This document shows, in pieces, positions 10,418 to 21,052 of a DNA stretch of 64,000 bases. Each line of letters opens with the position of its first letter. Position 1 is the stretch's first letter. The stretch comes from Citrobacter amalonaticus (lineage in GTDB: Bacteria; Pseudomonadota; Gammaproteobacteria; Enterobacterales; Enterobacteriaceae). The position numbers and the translations under genes are program-made. The DNA is taken from positions 124,001 through 188,000 of the forward strand of contig NZ_JAGTXM010000004.1 in NCBI RefSeq assembly GCF_018252635.1, read 5' to 3'. The notes beneath the pieces were generated by a model. That model made no database searches. It was not told the DNA's origin and saw nothing but the letters and a program-made list of their open reading frames with translations.

Positions 10418-10520
10418 GCAAGGCGACTTAGCCTGCATTAATGCCAACTTTTAGCGCACGGCTCTCTCCCAAGAGCCATTTCCCTGGACCGAATACAGGA
10501 ATCGTATTCGGTCTCTTTTT
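10418..10520 (+). ncRNA. sdsR: Small RNA SdsR (RyeB)
   Basis: This 103-nt segment matches the enterobacterial SigmaS-dependent sRNA SdsR nearly base for base. It begins GCAAGGCGACTTAGCCTGC, has the central CGGCTCTCTCCCAAGAGCC hairpin, and ends in the terminator hairpin ACCGAATAC...GTATTCGGT followed by CTTTTT. A SigmaS-type -10 (CTATTCTTAA) lies just upstream. The position next to pphA is as in E. coli. SdsR is an abundant stationary-phase Hfq/ProQ-bound RNA. In E. coli an antisense RNA, SraC/RyeA, covers it on the other strand; it probably exists here too, but its ends cannot be fixed from sequence. Confidence 0.95.
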
Positions 10521-10670
10521 ATCTGTAGAACGGGTGCTTTTCCTGAGCCTAATGGCGTCTTGCACTTATCCTTCTGAGTAAACCATACCCACACCCGGGC
10601 ATAAACGTCCAGCGTTTTTTGCTGCTATTGTTAAATTTGTGTTAGGGCGTGATTGAGGGCAAAGATGCTC

Positions 10671-11333
10671 ATGAAACAGCCTGAAAAAAGCTACCAAATG
10701 ATCGAAGGGGCGCAGTGGCGGCATATCTGGGTCGTCGGGGATATCCACGGCTGTTTTGCGCTGCTGATGGCAAAGTTGCGGGCCTGTCACTTTGATCCCT
10801 GGCAGGATTTACTGGTCTCGGTGGGCGATCTCATCGATCGTGGTCCTGACAGCTTGCGCTGTCTGCAGCTGCTGCATAAACGCTGGATGGTGGCCGTCAG
10901 AGGAAATCATGAACAGATGGCGTTAGAGGCGCTGCGTACGTCACAGTGGTCGTTGTGGACGATGAATGGCGGCGGCTGGTTTACGGCGTTGCCTGAGCAC
11001 AAACGGCATCAGGCAACGCTTGCACTGGAATATTGTCACCATTTGCCGTGGATCATGGAGCTGCATTGTCGTGAGGCGACGCATGTGGTCGCTCACGCCG
11101 ATTACCCGGAAGACGTTTACCAGTGGCAAAAGCCGGTTAACCTGACGGAGGTGTTGTGGCGACGCGCGCGCCTGAGTGCGCATCTTGCGGGAGAAGGGAG
11201 CGCCATCACCGGCGCTGATCATTTCTGGTTTGGTCATACGCCGCTGCGCCAACGCGTTGACAGCGAAAATCTGCACTACATCGATACGGGAGCGGTATTC
11301 GGCGGTGAACTAACGCTGGTACAACTGCAGTAA
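10671..11333 (+). CDS. pphA: Serine/threonine protein phosphatase 1
   Basis: A 220-residue PPP-family metallophosphatase with all signature motifs: GDIHGC, GDLIDRG, RGNHE, and late histidines in VVAHADYPED and WFGHTPL. E. coli PphA dephosphorylates phosphoserine/threonine and phosphotyrosine and is linked to the heat-shock/CpxAR response. The start is uncertain: ATG 10671 gives MKQPEKSYQ, matching E. coli, while ATG 10665 (MLMKQP) sits better behind GAGGG. The N-terminal 60 residues differ more from E. coli than most neighbours do. Confidence 0.93.
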   Translation: MKQPEKSYQMIEGAQWRHIWVVGDIHGCFALLMAKLRACHFDPWQDLLVSVGDLIDRGPDSLRCLQLLHKRWMVAVRGNHEQMALEALRTSQWSLWTMNGGGWFTALPEHKRHQATLALEYCHHLPWIMELHCREATHVVAHADYPEDVYQWQKPVNLTEVLWRRARLSAHLAGEGSAITGADHFWFGHTPLRQRVDSENLHYIDTGAVFGGELTLVQLQ

Positions 11334-11525
11334 TTAAAAGTCGCTGTATTGCTGCGCGGGCGCCCAGAAACCATCGATAAAATCCTCAACCGGAAAACAG
11401 CCGCCCTGACGAATCCGCTGATCGTCCATATAATACAGGCACTGTCGCTCCGTATCGTAAACATCCACCACGATATCTTCGCAACCGCCATCCAGATAAC
11501 AGACAAACAGAACCAGTGCGAACAT
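11334..11525 (-). CDS. yebW: Small protein YebW
   Basis: A 63-residue protein almost identical to E. coli YebW (MFALVLFVCYLDGGCEDIVV; RQGGCFPVEDFIDGFW). The N terminus is hydrophobic and there are several cysteines, so membrane association or export is possible. The function is unknown. It is convergent with pphA, the two stops being directly adjacent. Confidence 0.92.
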   Translation of the reverse strand: MFALVLFVCYLDGGCEDIVVDVYDTERQCLYYMDDQRIRQGGCFPVEDFIDGFWAPAQQYSDF

Positions 11526-11626
11526 CCTATCCTCATTTTGTACAGCCGTAACAAAAGTGTAGGAGGAATTAACGCAAGCGGGAAGGGGGAAATAAATAAC
11601 CCGCCGTCAGACGGGTTCTTTTTGAA

Positions 11627-11863
11627 TCAGGCAAGACGCATGATCCAGGCATCGGACTTACGATCGTAATGGTTGCGGAAGAGGACCGAATGTTCTCCGT
11701 TGAGGAGGGCTGGAATGCTGGTCTCATCGTCCCAGGCATCCAGTTGCATGCATAAATCCGGATCGGATTTACACGGAATGGTTAACGTTCGGTCTCCCGG
11801 GGACTCGCCGTGTAACTCGGCATCGTCAATTTCAAAGGCGCCAATGCGCACACTGGTTTTCAT
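11627..11863 (-). CDS. yebV: Small protein YebV
   Basis: A 78-residue acidic protein closely matching E. coli YebV (MKTSVRIGAFEIDD; LTIPCKSDPDLCMQLDAWDD; KSDAWIMRLA). The function is unknown. A GGAGAG ribosome site precedes two consecutive ATGs; the second (11863) gives the E. coli length. It lies between yebW and rsmF, all on the minus strand. Confidence 0.92.
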   Translation of the reverse strand: MKTSVRIGAFEIDDAELHGESPGDRTLTIPCKSDPDLCMQLDAWDDETSIPALLNGEHSVLFRNHYDRKSDAWIMRLA

Positions 11864-11976
11864 CATCGTGCTCTCCGTTGATTCGCTAATTGTGGTACGA
11901 CCAGTTAGGCCGTCCATTTTTCAGCGTAGTCAACGCAGGCAAAAGCGCCAGTAAAAAATGCGCAAATTTTCCGCTT

Positions 11977-13416
11977 TCAGACGTTACCGGTAAACAATTT
12001 CCCATCACGAACCAGTTCACGCGGATAACTGTTTTTCAGACGCGAGCCGATCCGTTTGGCAAGTCCAATCGGCTGATGCTGGAAGGTCACCAGCACATCG
12101 TCGGTAGCGGGTACGGTCTGCGGGTAAACATCGCGACCGCGATACCACTCTTCGGCTTCCTGGCGCGACAGTTCAAACGCACCGCGATGATTCACATCAG
12201 CCAGCGCGATGACCGCTTCGTGCTGCCAGCGATAACCTTTGTTATGGATTTCAGCCAGCTTAATGCCGAGGCGAGAGAAACGGACTTTGCCGATCAGCGG
12301 TTCAATCTCTGCCGGGAAAAGCCAGACCTCTTTGTCACGCTGCCAGAGGTGCAGGTTTTCACCCCAGTACAGGCCGAGGGCGTTAGCCGCCTGGCCTATA
12401 CTCGCGGCGTTGCGACCGTTGACAGGGGTAAAAGGAAAGTTGCCCACTTTGTATTTCGGTACGGGCAGCGCGGGAATAGATGCCGTTTTACGCAGGCGGG
12501 CGACGAAGAATCCTTCGCAATCATAAATCTGCGGGAAGACATGCAGGAAACCTTCTGCCGTCAGCGCCTGATTTGCCTCAGGAAAAAGACTGTCTAACGG
12601 TAAAAACTCCACCGCCTCGGGCCAGGTCTCCTTCAGCCAGGCCAGCACCGATTCGTTTTCTTCGCGATTCAACGTACAGGTTGAATAGACCAGCGTACCG
12701 CCGGGGCGCAGGGCGTGAAACGCACTTTCGATCAGTTCGCGCTGGGTTGCGGCAATCTCAAGATTGCTTTCAACGGACCAGTTTTTCAGCGCATCCGGAT
12801 CTTTACGTACCACCCCTTCACCTGAGCAGGGCGCATCAAGCAAAATAGCGTCGAACATTTCCGGCAGTGCCGCACCGAACACGCGGCCGTCAAAATGGGT
12901 CAACGCTACGTTATTGATCCCGCAGCGACTGATATTGGCATGCAGCACTTTCACCCGACTGGCGGAGTATTCGTTCGCGAGGATCGCGCCCTGATTATTC
13001 ATGCGTGCCGCGATCTGCGTGGTTTTTGAGCCTGGCGCGGCGGCAACGTCCATCACGCGGCATGGTGAGTTATCGTCGGCAAACAGGGCGGTAACCGGCA
13101 GCATGGAACTGGCTTCCTGAATATAAAACAGACCGCTCAGATGCTCGGCGGTACTGCCGAGCGGCAGCGTATCTTCATCATCGCGCTCAATCCAGAAACC
13201 TTCTTCGCACCACGGAACGGGCGTCAACGACCAGCCATACGGGGCCGTTAAAGTGAGAAAATCGGCCACCGAAATCTTAAGCGTATTAACGCGAATACTG
13301 CGGCGTAACGGTCGCTGGCAGGCGGCGAGAAAATCGTCAAAAGAGAGATGCGCAGGCATCGCTTCGCGCATTTGCTTCAAAAAGGCGTCAGGAAAATAAA
13401 CAGCGTGTTGGGTCAC
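11977..13416 (-). CDS. rsmF: 16S rRNA m5C1407 methyltransferase RsmF
   Basis: A 479-residue RNA (cytosine-5) methyltransferase that modifies C1407 of 16S rRNA. The SAM-binding motif ([16 protein letters not shown]), the two active-site cysteine motifs (DAPCSGEG and [11 protein letters not shown]) and the C-terminal PUA-like region (YKVGNFPF onward; [12 protein letters not shown]) are all present. The frame is open to 13518, but the GTG at 13416 ([12 protein letters not shown]) aligns with the E. coli MAQHTVYFPDAF start and gives its exact length. It lies 77 bases downstream of letB, beyond a strong hairpin. Confidence 0.95.
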   Translation of the reverse strand: MTQHAVYFPDAFLKQMREAMPAHLSFDDFLAACQRPLRRSIRVNTLKISVADFLTLTAPYGWSLTPVPWCEEGFWIERDDEDTLPLGSTAEHLSGLFYIQEASSMLPVTALFADDNSPCRVMDVAAAPGSKTTQIAARMNNQGAILANEYSASRVKVLHANISRCGINNVALTHFDGRVFGAALPEMFDAILLDAPCSGEGVVRKDPDALKNWSVESNLEIAATQRELIESAFHALRPGGTLVYSTCTLNREENESVLAWLKETWPEAVEFLPLDSLFPEANQALTAEGFLHVFPQIYDCEGFFVARLRKTASIPALPVPKYKVGNFPFTPVNGRNAASIGQAANALGLYWGENLHLWQRDKEVWLFPAEIEPLIGKVRFSRLGIKLAEIHNKGYRWQHEAVIALADVNHRGAFELSRQEAEEWYRGRDVYPQTVPATDDVLVTFQHQPIGLAKRIGSRLKNSYPRELVRDGKLFTGNV

Positions 13417-13460
13417 GGGGGAGTACCACCGGCAGAAAAACAAGCACGCAGTGTAGCATA

Positions 13461-13490
13461 AAGGCGCCGGCGCGAGCACGCCGGCGCCTG
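13461..13490 (-). terminator. Hairpin after letAB
   Basis: An 11-bp perfect GC stem (AGGCGCCGGCG with CGCCGGCGCCT) lies four bases past the letB stop. On the minus strand it is followed by TTTATG, a weak T tract. It probably attenuates readthrough from letAB into rsmF. Confidence 0.7.
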
Positions 13491-13493
13491 ATA

Positions 13494-16127
13494 TTAACGT
13501 GGCAGCGCCGTGCCCCACTCACGCCACTCTTTTGGCTCACTTTCCAGTAACAGAAAGTGTTTACCCGCCTGCGCTTTCGGCGCCAGCGGGGTGCCAGGCG
13601 GCGTGGCGAAGGCAATGCCGCCGCGAATGAACTGATTAAAGGTACCGGTCTTCACCACGCCGCCAGTCAGGCCAAAGTCCAGACTGTATCCGGACGCAAG
13701 CCAGAAGACGGAGTTGTTGCGGACCAGGTGCTGGTAGCGTTGACTGATGCGTAAGGCGATCATCACGCGGTCGGACAGTGTGCCGAGCGTCATGCCGGTG
13801 ACAGTACCAACTTCAATCCCACGGAACAACACAGGCGTACCGATCGCCAGCGATCCCGCTTCCGGGACTTCGAGCACAATACTCAGCCCGTCAAGGTAGC
13901 GGGAGTCGGTAATGGTCGCTTCCTGCAGTTCAAAGTCGCGGCGCGGATTACCCCGACCCGGTTCAACGTTGATATAGGGTTGTAAGATCGTGTCGAGATG
14001 CTCCACGCCGGCGGCAGAAATTTGCGGCGTAATCACGGAGAAACGCGTCCCGCCCCGTGCGAACGTCTGCACATATTCCGGATACAGTACCGCTTTCGCT
14101 TGTACCTCGTTGCGTGAAGTGAGCAGTTCAAGCGTCTGAATCTGTCCGATATCAATACCGAGGTAGCGGATGGGCATCCCGGCCGCCAGTTTCCCGGCAT
14201 CAAAGGCGTGAAGGGTAATTTGCCCTCCCACCGCACGTGCGGCGGTTTCGGAGGCATACAAAATGCGCTTGTCGCCTTTGCGCTGGCTGGCGCTGGCACC
14301 GCTGAGGTTATCAAAGCTGATAGCCCCTTTCAGCGCGCGCGAGAGGGGAGAGGCCTGCACGGTCAGACCGCTGCCGTTGAGTTGCACTTTCGCCCCGCCT
14401 TCAGCCCAAAAGACGCTGTTGCTGGTGAGCAGGTTGCGGTACTCCGGCTTGATGTGCAGATCGATATCAAAGGCATCTGCGCGTGGGCGGACAGTGATCA
14501 CTTCGCCCACCTCAAATTTACGATACAGCACCACGGAACCCGCCTGTACGTCAGGCAGCGTTTCCGCACGCAAACTCAGGGTGGTGGTTGGCAGATCGCT
14601 TAAGCTATTCTCGACCGCTTTTTCGAGGTTGGCGTACAGCGGATAGCTGGACTTCATTTCCCCTTTACTGCCTGGTAATATGCGAATACCGCCGCTGATC
14701 CATTCGCTGGCGCTGGCCCCAAGGAACTCAACGCCATCCAGACCGACTTTGACATCCACACGGCTGTTGACCACAAATTTACTGTCACCCTGCACCAGGT
14801 CACGATGTTGCGGATCGACTGCCGCAGTAAACTCGACACCTTTGCTGGTCAGCTTGCGCTCAATTACCTGGCCGACCTGCACACCGTGAAGGATCAACGG
14901 TTGGCCCGCATCGATGCCGTAGCTTTCAGGCGCGGTCAGCGTAAAGGTCAGGACATCCGGTTCGTGGAGCAGCGCTTTTTCTCCGGGGACAACCACGAAT
15001 TCGCTGCGCGGTTCACCGGTGCCGGGTACCAGTTCAAAGGTTTTGCCCGTCAGCAACGAACTGATGTTGGCATCACTTAGCGAGAGTTTGGGACTGCGAA
15101 GTTCAATGCGCGTGCCGTCTCGTAACAGCGTCACAACGCTGGGGTCAACGGTCATTTCACCGGTGACTTTACCGCCAGGCTGTAAAGTCAGTTTGGTGAG
15201 CTCACCTACTTCCAGACCCTGATACATCAGCGGTGTGGTATTTGCTTGCAGCCCTTCGCCGCTGGGCAATTCGAGCTTAACAATAACACCGCGCTGGCTG
15301 TGCGCCAGGTCGGCGTACAGGCCAAAGGTATCATCCTGATCCGCGATCTTTGAGTCCTCCGGAGAGTCAAAGGCGATGGCTCCGTTTACTAGCGCGGCCA
15401 GACTCTCCAGCTTAACCTTCGCCCCGCTCAGGCTGATATCGGCGTTGACCCCTGAAACATTCCAGAAGCGACTGCCTTTCTTCACCAGACTGGTAAAGCG
15501 GCGTTCAACCAGCACGTCGATGGTGACGCCCTGTTTGTTCGGGTTAATGCTGTAATCGTAAACTTTACCGACCGGGATCTTGCGGAAATAGACCAGCGAA
15601 CCGCTGTTCAGCGATCCCAAATCGGGCGCATTAAGATGAATCATCAGATCGCCGTTATCCAGTCGATATTTTGGTTGGGTGTCGAGGGCGACGAAATGAT
15701 CTTGTTCTTTACCTTTACCGGGCATCATGCCGATATAATTACCGCCAACCAGCGCATCAAGGCCAGAGACACCCGCGAGCGACGCTTTAGGCGTCACCAG
15801 CCAGAACTGCGTCTCTTCGCGCAGGGCGTCTTTCATGTCGGATTTAATGCTGACCCGCACCTCAATTTTGCGCAAATCCTTGCTCAGGCGGATGTCCTGA
15901 ACGGTACCCACCTCAACGCCCTGATAGCGAACAGGTGTGCGGCCGGGGACAATACCATCCGCAGACATGAAGTCGATGGTCACCGTGTTTCCACGATCTT
16001 CATAGCTGTTCCATATCAGCCATCCCGCAATCAGTAATGCAATCAGCGGGAGTAGCCAGAATGGTGAGATACGGCGTTTTGTTTTAATCTGCGCTTCAGT
16101 CTGCGAAGCGGGCGTTTCCTGACTCAT
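13494..16127 (-). CDS. letB: Intermembrane lipid transport protein LetB (YebT)
   Basis: An 877-residue MCE protein. One N-terminal membrane anchor ([18 protein letters not shown], residues about 21-38) is followed by seven tandem MCE domains, each with the repeating pattern [10 protein letters not shown] / [10 protein letters not shown] / [10 protein letters not shown] / [10 protein letters not shown] / [10 protein letters not shown] / [11 protein letters not shown]. coli LetB forms a long periplasmic tunnel that moves phospholipids between the two membranes. The start at 16127 (MSQETPAS) gives the E. coli length and lies within the end of letA, a 32-base overlap indicating translational coupling. 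Confidence 0.97.
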   Translation of the reverse strand: MSQETPASQTEAQIKTKRRISPFWLLPLIALLIAGWLIWNSYEDRGNTVTIDFMSADGIVPGRTPVRYQGVEVGTVQDIRLSKDLRKIEVRVSIKSDMKDALREETQFWLVTPKASLAGVSGLDALVGGNYIGMMPGKGKEQDHFVALDTQPKYRLDNGDLMIHLNAPDLGSLNSGSLVYFRKIPVGKVYDYSINPNKQGVTIDVLVERRFTSLVKKGSRFWNVSGVNADISLSGAKVKLESLAALVNGAIAFDSPEDSKIADQDDTFGLYADLAHSQRGVIVKLELPSGEGLQANTTPLMYQGLEVGELTKLTLQPGGKVTGEMTVDPSVVTLLRDGTRIELRSPKLSLSDANISSLLTGKTFELVPGTGEPRSEFVVVPGEKALLHEPDVLTFTLTAPESYGIDAGQPLILHGVQVGQVIERKLTSKGVEFTAAVDPQHRDLVQGDSKFVVNSRVDVKVGLDGVEFLGASASEWISGGIRILPGSKGEMKSSYPLYANLEKAVENSLSDLPTTTLSLRAETLPDVQAGSVVLYRKFEVGEVITVRPRADAFDIDLHIKPEYRNLLTSNSVFWAEGGAKVQLNGSGLTVQASPLSRALKGAISFDNLSGASASQRKGDKRILYASETAARAVGGQITLHAFDAGKLAAGMPIRYLGIDIGQIQTLELLTSRNEVQAKAVLYPEYVQTFARGGTRFSVITPQISAAGVEHLDTILQPYINVEPGRGNPRRDFELQEATITDSRYLDGLSIVLEVPEAGSLAIGTPVLFRGIEVGTVTGMTLGTLSDRVMIALRISQRYQHLVRNNSVFWLASGYSLDFGLTGGVVKTGTFNQFIRGGIAFATPPGTPLAPKAQAGKHFLLLESEPKEWREWGTALPR

Positions 16128-17379
16128 GTGCATCCCAAAGTAAGCGGCTGTCCAGCCATTCCACTGCAAGAATAGTCAAAATGACCGCTGAGCCGAAATA
16201 AAACGCAGCCGGTCCCATAGTAAAAGCAAGAATCTGGTCGCGGTTAATCAGCGACATGGTTAAAGCGATAACGAAAAGATCCAGCATCGACCAGCGACCG
16301 ATCCACGTGACCAGGCGCAAGAGTTGCATCCGCGTGCGTAAACCCTGTTCGCACTTGAACTGAATGCTGAGCAGCAGCGTAAACATGACGATCACTTTGG
16401 TGAATGGCACCAGAATACTGGCAATAAAAACTACGGCGGCCACGGCGACATTGCTGTTTGCCAGCGACAGGATACCAGACATGATCGTATCTTCCTGCCG
16501 ACCGCCGTTCACGTAGATTACCGAGATAGGCAACAGGTTAGCAGGCAGCAGCAAAACAATCGATGCCAACAACGCCGCCCAGCATTTTTGAATACTCTGG
16601 TTTCGGCGCTCGCGTAAGGGGATATGGCAACGCGGGCAGCGGCCTCGCGGATCCGGGTAGCCGGTAAAATGACAGCCAAGACAAACGCGCAACTGCTCAT
16701 CCGGGCGCTTTGCCGGTCGCTGCGGATAAAAACGTTCCCACAGTTGTTCGATGTTCAGGTGCGACAGCGTCAGGATGCTCAGAATCACCAGCGCAATAAA
16801 CGCGTAAAGCCCCACGCCGGGCTGCAAAAAGGCGTAATCCTGAACTTTGATCGACGCCACGCCGATGCCCACCAGATAGATGTCCAGCATCACCCACTCT
16901 TTGAGCCTTTCCAGCATCAGCAGTACCGGGCGCAAATTCATCCCGAGAATATTGCCGAACCACAGGTACGCAATCGCGGTAACGAGGATAAGCGGCGCGC
17001 CCGCGACGCAAAACAGTACCATCGCCGCGGTAATGGGATCGCCTTGCTTTGTCATCTGCCAAATCCCCTGCATCACGTTGGCATCGATACGGATGCCCAG
17101 CAGATAGATGTGCAGCAGCGGCTCGCCCCAGGCGAAGGGCATCAGCAACAGCATGGTGACCGCCATTGCTCCCAGACGCGTCAGCGACCAGTCACGGCCA
17201 TCGCGAATTTTCGCCTGGCAGCGGGGACAATACGCGCTCTGGTGTGAACGCATCTTCGGCAGACTAAACAGCAGGTCGCACTGAGGGCAGCGCTGATAGT
17301 GCGCACGAGGCAGTGCTTCGCTGATGGATCGGATCGCTATCTTTTTCGTTGGCGTGATCTGGGGTGTCTTGAGAGCCAT
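16096..17379 (-). CDS. letA: Inner-membrane protein LetA (YebS)
   Basis: A 427-residue PqiA-family membrane protein and the partner of LetB. Two zinc-ribbon-like cysteine clusters are visible ([10 protein letters not shown]...CPRCQ near residue 36 and CLGCHFTGY...CPRCHIPL near residue 236). Each is followed by a bundle of membrane helices ([36 protein letters not shown]). It is the upstream gene of the letAB operon and overlaps letB by 32 bases. LetA is thought to load or energise lipid transfer through LetB. It is divergent from msrC. Confidence 0.96.
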   Translation of the reverse strand: MALKTPQITPTKKIAIRSISEALPRAHYQRCPQCDLLFSLPKMRSHQSAYCPRCQAKIRDGRDWSLTRLGAMAVTMLLLMPFAWGEPLLHIYLLGIRIDANVMQGIWQMTKQGDPITAAMVLFCVAGAPLILVTAIAYLWFGNILGMNLRPVLLMLERLKEWVMLDIYLVGIGVASIKVQDYAFLQPGVGLYAFIALVILSILTLSHLNIEQLWERFYPQRPAKRPDEQLRVCLGCHFTGYPDPRGRCPRCHIPLRERRNQSIQKCWAALLASIVLLLPANLLPISVIYVNGGRQEDTIMSGILSLANSNVAVAAVVFIASILVPFTKVIVMFTLLLSIQFKCEQGLRTRMQLLRLVTWIGRWSMLDLFVIALTMSLINRDQILAFTMGPAAFYFGSAVILTILAVEWLDSRLLWDAHESGNARFAD

Positions 17380-17509
17380 GTATCGCGAATCAAAGTGTTA
17401 GAATTATGTAATCTTAACTCATGACGGGAATGATCTTGAGCATTAACGCATTTAATGCTTATTTTAATAGGCTGGCAGTATCAGAGTAAGACAACTAAGT
17501 GATTATATA

Positions 17510-18007
17510 ATGAACAAGACAGAGCTATACGCGGAGCTGAACCGCGATTTTCAGGCATTAATGGCAGGAGAGACCAGTTTTCTGGCCACGCTGGCGAATA
17601 CCAGCGCACTGTTGTACGAACGTCTTTCGCAAGTTAACTGGGCAGGGTTTTACCTGCTTGAGGGCGATACGCTGGTATTAGGTCCGTTTCAGGGCAAAAT
17701 TGCCTGTGTGCGGATCCCGGTGGGACGTGGCGTGTGCGGCACCGCTGTTGCCAACAACCAGGTGCAGCGGATTGACGATGTTCACGCCTTTGATGGTCAT
17801 ATCGCCTGCGATGCGGCCAGTAATGCGGAGATTGTTCTGCCATTAACCGTCAATGGTCATATTCTTGGCGTGTTGGACATCGACAGTACGGCGTTTGGGC
17901 GCTTCACCGCTGAGGATGAAGAGGGGCTTCGCCGACTCGTCGCTCAGCTTGAAACCGTGCTTGCAATGACGGATTACAAAAAATTCTTTGCGAGCGTCGC
18001 AGGATAA
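17510..18007 (+). CDS. msrC: Free methionine-(R)-sulfoxide reductase
   Basis: A 165-residue GAF-domain protein that reduces free Met-R-sulfoxide with thioredoxin as electron source. The three redox cysteines C66, C76 and C100 have the 10- and 24-residue spacing of the E. coli enzyme (KIACVRIPVGRGVCGTA; HIACDAASN). It lies between letA (divergent) and proQ. In E. coli the gene is also known as yebR. Confidence 0.95.
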   Translation: MNKTELYAELNRDFQALMAGETSFLATLANTSALLYERLSQVNWAGFYLLEGDTLVLGPFQGKIACVRIPVGRGVCGTAVANNQVQRIDDVHAFDGHIACDAASNAEIVLPLTVNGHILGVLDIDSTAFGRFTAEDEEGLRRLVAQLETVLAMTDYKKFFASVAG

Positions 18008-18104
18008 TCAACGGATAACGTAGCAATTACTGATGGCGTCATTATAATGTCGCCTGTTCATGCCTGCTGCTTGTTGGCTACGTCCGTTGTAATCAGGAAA
18101 TTTC

Positions 18105-18791
18105 ATGGAAAATCAACCTAAGTTGAATAGCAGTAAAGAAGTCATCGCGTTTTTGGCCGAGCGTTTTCCGCAGTGTTTTAGTGCGGAAGGCGAAGCGCGC
18201 CCACTGAAAATTGGCATTTTTCAGGATCTGGTAGAGCGTATTGAGGGCGAAATGAACCTCAGCAAAACGCAACTTCGTTCCGCTTTACGTCTTTATACTT
18301 CAAGCTGGCGTTACCTGTACGGCGTTAAGCCGGGCGCAACGCGTGTCGATCTCGACGGCAACCCGTGCGGTGAGCTGGATGAGCAGCACGTTGAACATGC
18401 GCGTAAGCAGCTTGAAGAAGCGAAAGCTCGCGTTCAGGCGCAGCGTGCAGAACAGCAAGCGAAAAAACGCGAAGCTGCCGCCGCTGCGGGAGAAACGGAA
18501 GACGCACCGCGCCGTGAACGTAAGCCGCGTCCTGCACCACGCCGCAAAGAAGCGACTGAGCGTAAACCGCGTGCTGAAAAACCAGCCGCGAAAGCACCAC
18601 GCGCACCTCGTGAAGAGAAATTGACTCCGGTTTCGGATATTTCAGCGCTGAGCGTTGGACAGTCTCTGAAGGTGAAAGCGGGCAACGATGCGATGGATGC
18701 CACCGTATTAGAAATCACCAAAGATGGCGTCCGTGTACAGCTGAATTCGGGTATGTCTTTGATTGTACGCGCAGAACACCTGGTGTTCTGA
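18105..18791 (+). CDS. proQ: RNA chaperone ProQ
   Basis: A 228-residue RNA-binding protein. The FinO-like domain (residues about 1-120: [28 protein letters not shown]) is followed by a long basic/alanine-rich disordered linker (about 125-175). A C-terminal Tudor-like domain ([20 protein letters not shown]) completes it. ProQ is a global binder of sRNAs and mRNA 3' ends and was first found through its effect on ProP. prc follows 19 bases downstream, forming the conserved proQ-prc operon. Confidence 0.97.
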   Translation: MENQPKLNSSKEVIAFLAERFPQCFSAEGEARPLKIGIFQDLVERIEGEMNLSKTQLRSALRLYTSSWRYLYGVKPGATRVDLDGNPCGELDEQHVEHARKQLEEAKARVQAQRAEQQAKKREAAAAAGETEDAPRRERKPRPAPRRKEATERKPRAEKPAAKAPRAPREEKLTPVSDISALSVGQSLKVKAGNDAMDATVLEITKDGVRVQLNSGMSLIVRAEHLVF

Positions 18792-18810
18792 AACGGAGGC
18801 CAGGCCTGGC

Positions 18811-20859
18811 ATGAACACATTTTTTAGGCTTACCGCGTTAGCTGGCCTGCTTGCAATAGCAGGCCAGACCTTCGCAGTGGACGACATTACGCGTGCCGAT
18901 CAGATTCCTGTCCTTAAGGAAGAGACACAGCACGCGACGGTGAGTGAACGCGTCACGTCGCGTTTTACGCGTTCTCACTACCGTCAGTTCGATCTCGATT
19001 CGGCCTTTTCCGCCAAAATTTTCGACCGCTATCTGAATTTACTCGACTACAGCCACAATGTGCTGTTGGCGGGCGATGTCGAACAGTTTGCGAAGAAGAA
19101 AGGGCAACTGGGTGATGAATTGCGTTCGGGTAAGCTCGACGTTTTTTACGATCTCTATAATCTTGCGCAAAAACGCCGCTTCGAGCGTTTTCAGTACGCA
19201 CTGAAAGTGCTGGAACGTCCGATGGACTTCACCGGGACTGACACCTTCAATCTTGATCGCAGCAAAGCGCCCTGGCCGAAAGATGAGGCTGAGCTGAATG
19301 CGCTGTGGGACGGCAAGGTGAAGTTCGATGAGTTAAGTCTGAAACTAACCGGCAAAGACGATAAAGAAATTCGCGAGACGCTCACGCGTCGTTATAAATC
19401 CGCCATCCGTCGTCTGACGCAAACCAACAGTGAAGACGTTTTTTCACTGGCGATGACGGCGTTTGCCCGCGAAATTGATCCGCATACCAACTATCTCTCA
19501 CCACGCAATACTGAGCAGTTTAATACCGAGATGAGCCTGTCCCTTGAAGGGATTGGCGCCGTGTTGCAAATGGATGATGACTATACGGTCATCAACTCCA
19601 TGGTGGCAGGCGGACCAGCGGCGAAGAGCAAGGCGATTAGCGTCGGCGATCGCATTGTCGGCGTGGGGCAGACCGGTAAGAGCATGGTAGATGTGATCGG
19701 CTGGCGCCTGGATGACGTCGTAGCGCTCATTAAAGGGCCAAAAGGCAGCAAGGTTCGTCTTGAAGTTCTGCCTGCTGGCAAAGGAACAAAAACCCGTATT
19801 GTCACACTGACACGTGAACGCATTCGTCTGGAAGACCGTGCCGTTAAGATGTCAGTGAAGACGGTGGGTAAAGAGAAAGTCGGCGTCCTGGATATCCCGG
19901 GTTTCTACGTTGGTCTGACTGACGATGTCAAAGTTCAGTTGCAGAAACTGGAAAAACAGAATGTCAGCAGTATCGTCATCGATCTGCGAACGAACGGCGG
20001 CGGGGCGTTAACGGAAGCGGTTTCGCTGTCCGGTCTGTTTATTCCTTCCGGTCCGGTGGTTCAGGTTCGCGACAATAACGGTAAAGTCCGTGAGGACAGC
20101 GATACTGACGGCGTTGTTTATTACAAGGGCCCGCTGGTGGTGCTGGTCGATCGCTTCAGTGCATCGGCATCGGAAATTTTCGCCGCGGCCATGCAGGATT
20201 ACGGTCGTGCGCTGATCGTCGGTGAGCCGACCTTCGGTAAAGGCACCGTGCAGCAATATCGTTCGTTAAACCGTATTTACGATCAGATGCTGCGTCCTGA
20301 ATGGCCTGCACTGGGTTCCGTCCAGTACACGATCCAGAAGTTCTATCGTGTAAACGGCGGCAGTACTCAGCGTAAGGGCGTCACGCCGGATATCATCATG
20401 CCGACAGGGAATGAAGAGACTGAAACCGGTGAAAAGTTTGAAGATAACGCGTTGCCTTGGGATAGCATTGATGCCGCGACGTATGTGAAATCAAACGATC
20501 TGACGCCGTTCGGTCCTGAACTCCTCAAAGATCACAACGCGCGTATCGCGCAGGATCCAGAGTTCCAGTACATCATGAAGGATATCGCCCGTTTCAATGC
20601 GATGAAAGACAAACGTAACATCGCGTCTCTGAACTACGCGCAGCGTGAAAAAGAGAATAACGAAGATGATGCGTTGCGCCTGGCGAGAATCAATGACCGG
20701 TTTAAACGAGAAGGAAAACCGGTTCTGAAGAAACTGGACGACCTGCCAAAAGATTACCAGGAACCGGATCCGTATCTTGATGAAACGGTGAAGATTGCGC
20801 TGGATCTGGCGACGCTTGAGAAAGCGAAGCCCGCGGAACAACCCACCGCGACGAAGTAA
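18811..20859 (+). CDS. prc: Tail-specific protease Prc (Tsp)
   Basis: A 682-residue periplasmic carboxyl-terminal processing protease. The signal peptide is MNTFFRLTALAGLLAIAGQTFA. A PDZ domain lies around residues 240-320 (SLEGIGAVLQMDDDYTVINS). The Ser-Lys dyad lies in DRFSASASEIFAAAMQDYG and GEPTFGKGTVQQY (about S452 and K477). It degrades proteins with apolar C termini and processes FtsI; in E. coli it works with NlpI. The start at 18811 matches E. coli; the longer frame from 18763 overlaps proQ. Confidence 0.97.
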   Translation: MNTFFRLTALAGLLAIAGQTFAVDDITRADQIPVLKEETQHATVSERVTSRFTRSHYRQFDLDSAFSAKIFDRYLNLLDYSHNVLLAGDVEQFAKKKGQLGDELRSGKLDVFYDLYNLAQKRRFERFQYALKVLERPMDFTGTDTFNLDRSKAPWPKDEAELNALWDGKVKFDELSLKLTGKDDKEIRETLTRRYKSAIRRLTQTNSEDVFSLAMTAFAREIDPHTNYLSPRNTEQFNTEMSLSLEGIGAVLQMDDDYTVINSMVAGGPAAKSKAISVGDRIVGVGQTGKSMVDVIGWRLDDVVALIKGPKGSKVRLEVLPAGKGTKTRIVTLTRERIRLEDRAVKMSVKTVGKEKVGVLDIPGFYVGLTDDVKVQLQKLEKQNVSSIVIDLRTNGGGALTEAVSLSGLFIPSGPVVQVRDNNGKVREDSDTDGVVYYKGPLVVLVDRFSASASEIFAAAMQDYGRALIVGEPTFGKGTVQQYRSLNRIYDQMLRPEWPALGSVQYTIQKFYRVNGGSTQRKGVTPDIIMPTGNEETETGEKFEDNALPWDSIDAATYVKSNDLTPFGPELLKDHNARIAQDPEFQYIMKDIARFNAMKDKRNIASLNYAQREKENNEDDALRLARINDRFKREGKPVLKKLDDLPKDYQEPDPYLDETVKIALDLATLEKAKPAEQPTATK

Positions 20860-20864
20860 CTTCA

Positions 20865-20896
20865 AACAGGCACAAGAAATTGTGCCTGTTTTTTTT
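20865..20896 (+). terminator. Intrinsic terminator after prc
   Basis: ACAGGCACA pairs with TGTGCCTGT around an AGAAAT loop, followed by eight T residues. It ends the proQ-prc operon. Confidence 0.95.
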
Positions 20897-21052
20897 AACA
20901 AGCGCAGGAAGTCGTCAGCCTGGTGCAGAAAAATGTAAAGTTGTGTCTTTCTGGTGACTTACCGGGCATGGATGCTTGAAAATAGCGGTACGACCCATAC
21001 GATGTGGGTAATCGCATAGTGCGTTTTGTTAAGTTGAGGTTAAAAGAAAATT

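Noticed and set aside
11890-12597. 235-codon open frame on the plus strand inside rsmF
   Set aside because: It is the antisense shadow of the well-conserved rsmF gene; no ribosome site, no recognisable domain, and the composition mirrors the real frame.
21020-21050. CpxR-like GTTAA-N5-GTTAA before htpX
   Set aside because: GTTAAGTTGAGGTTAAA resembles a CpxR site but lies almost on the start codon and has mismatches; left out.
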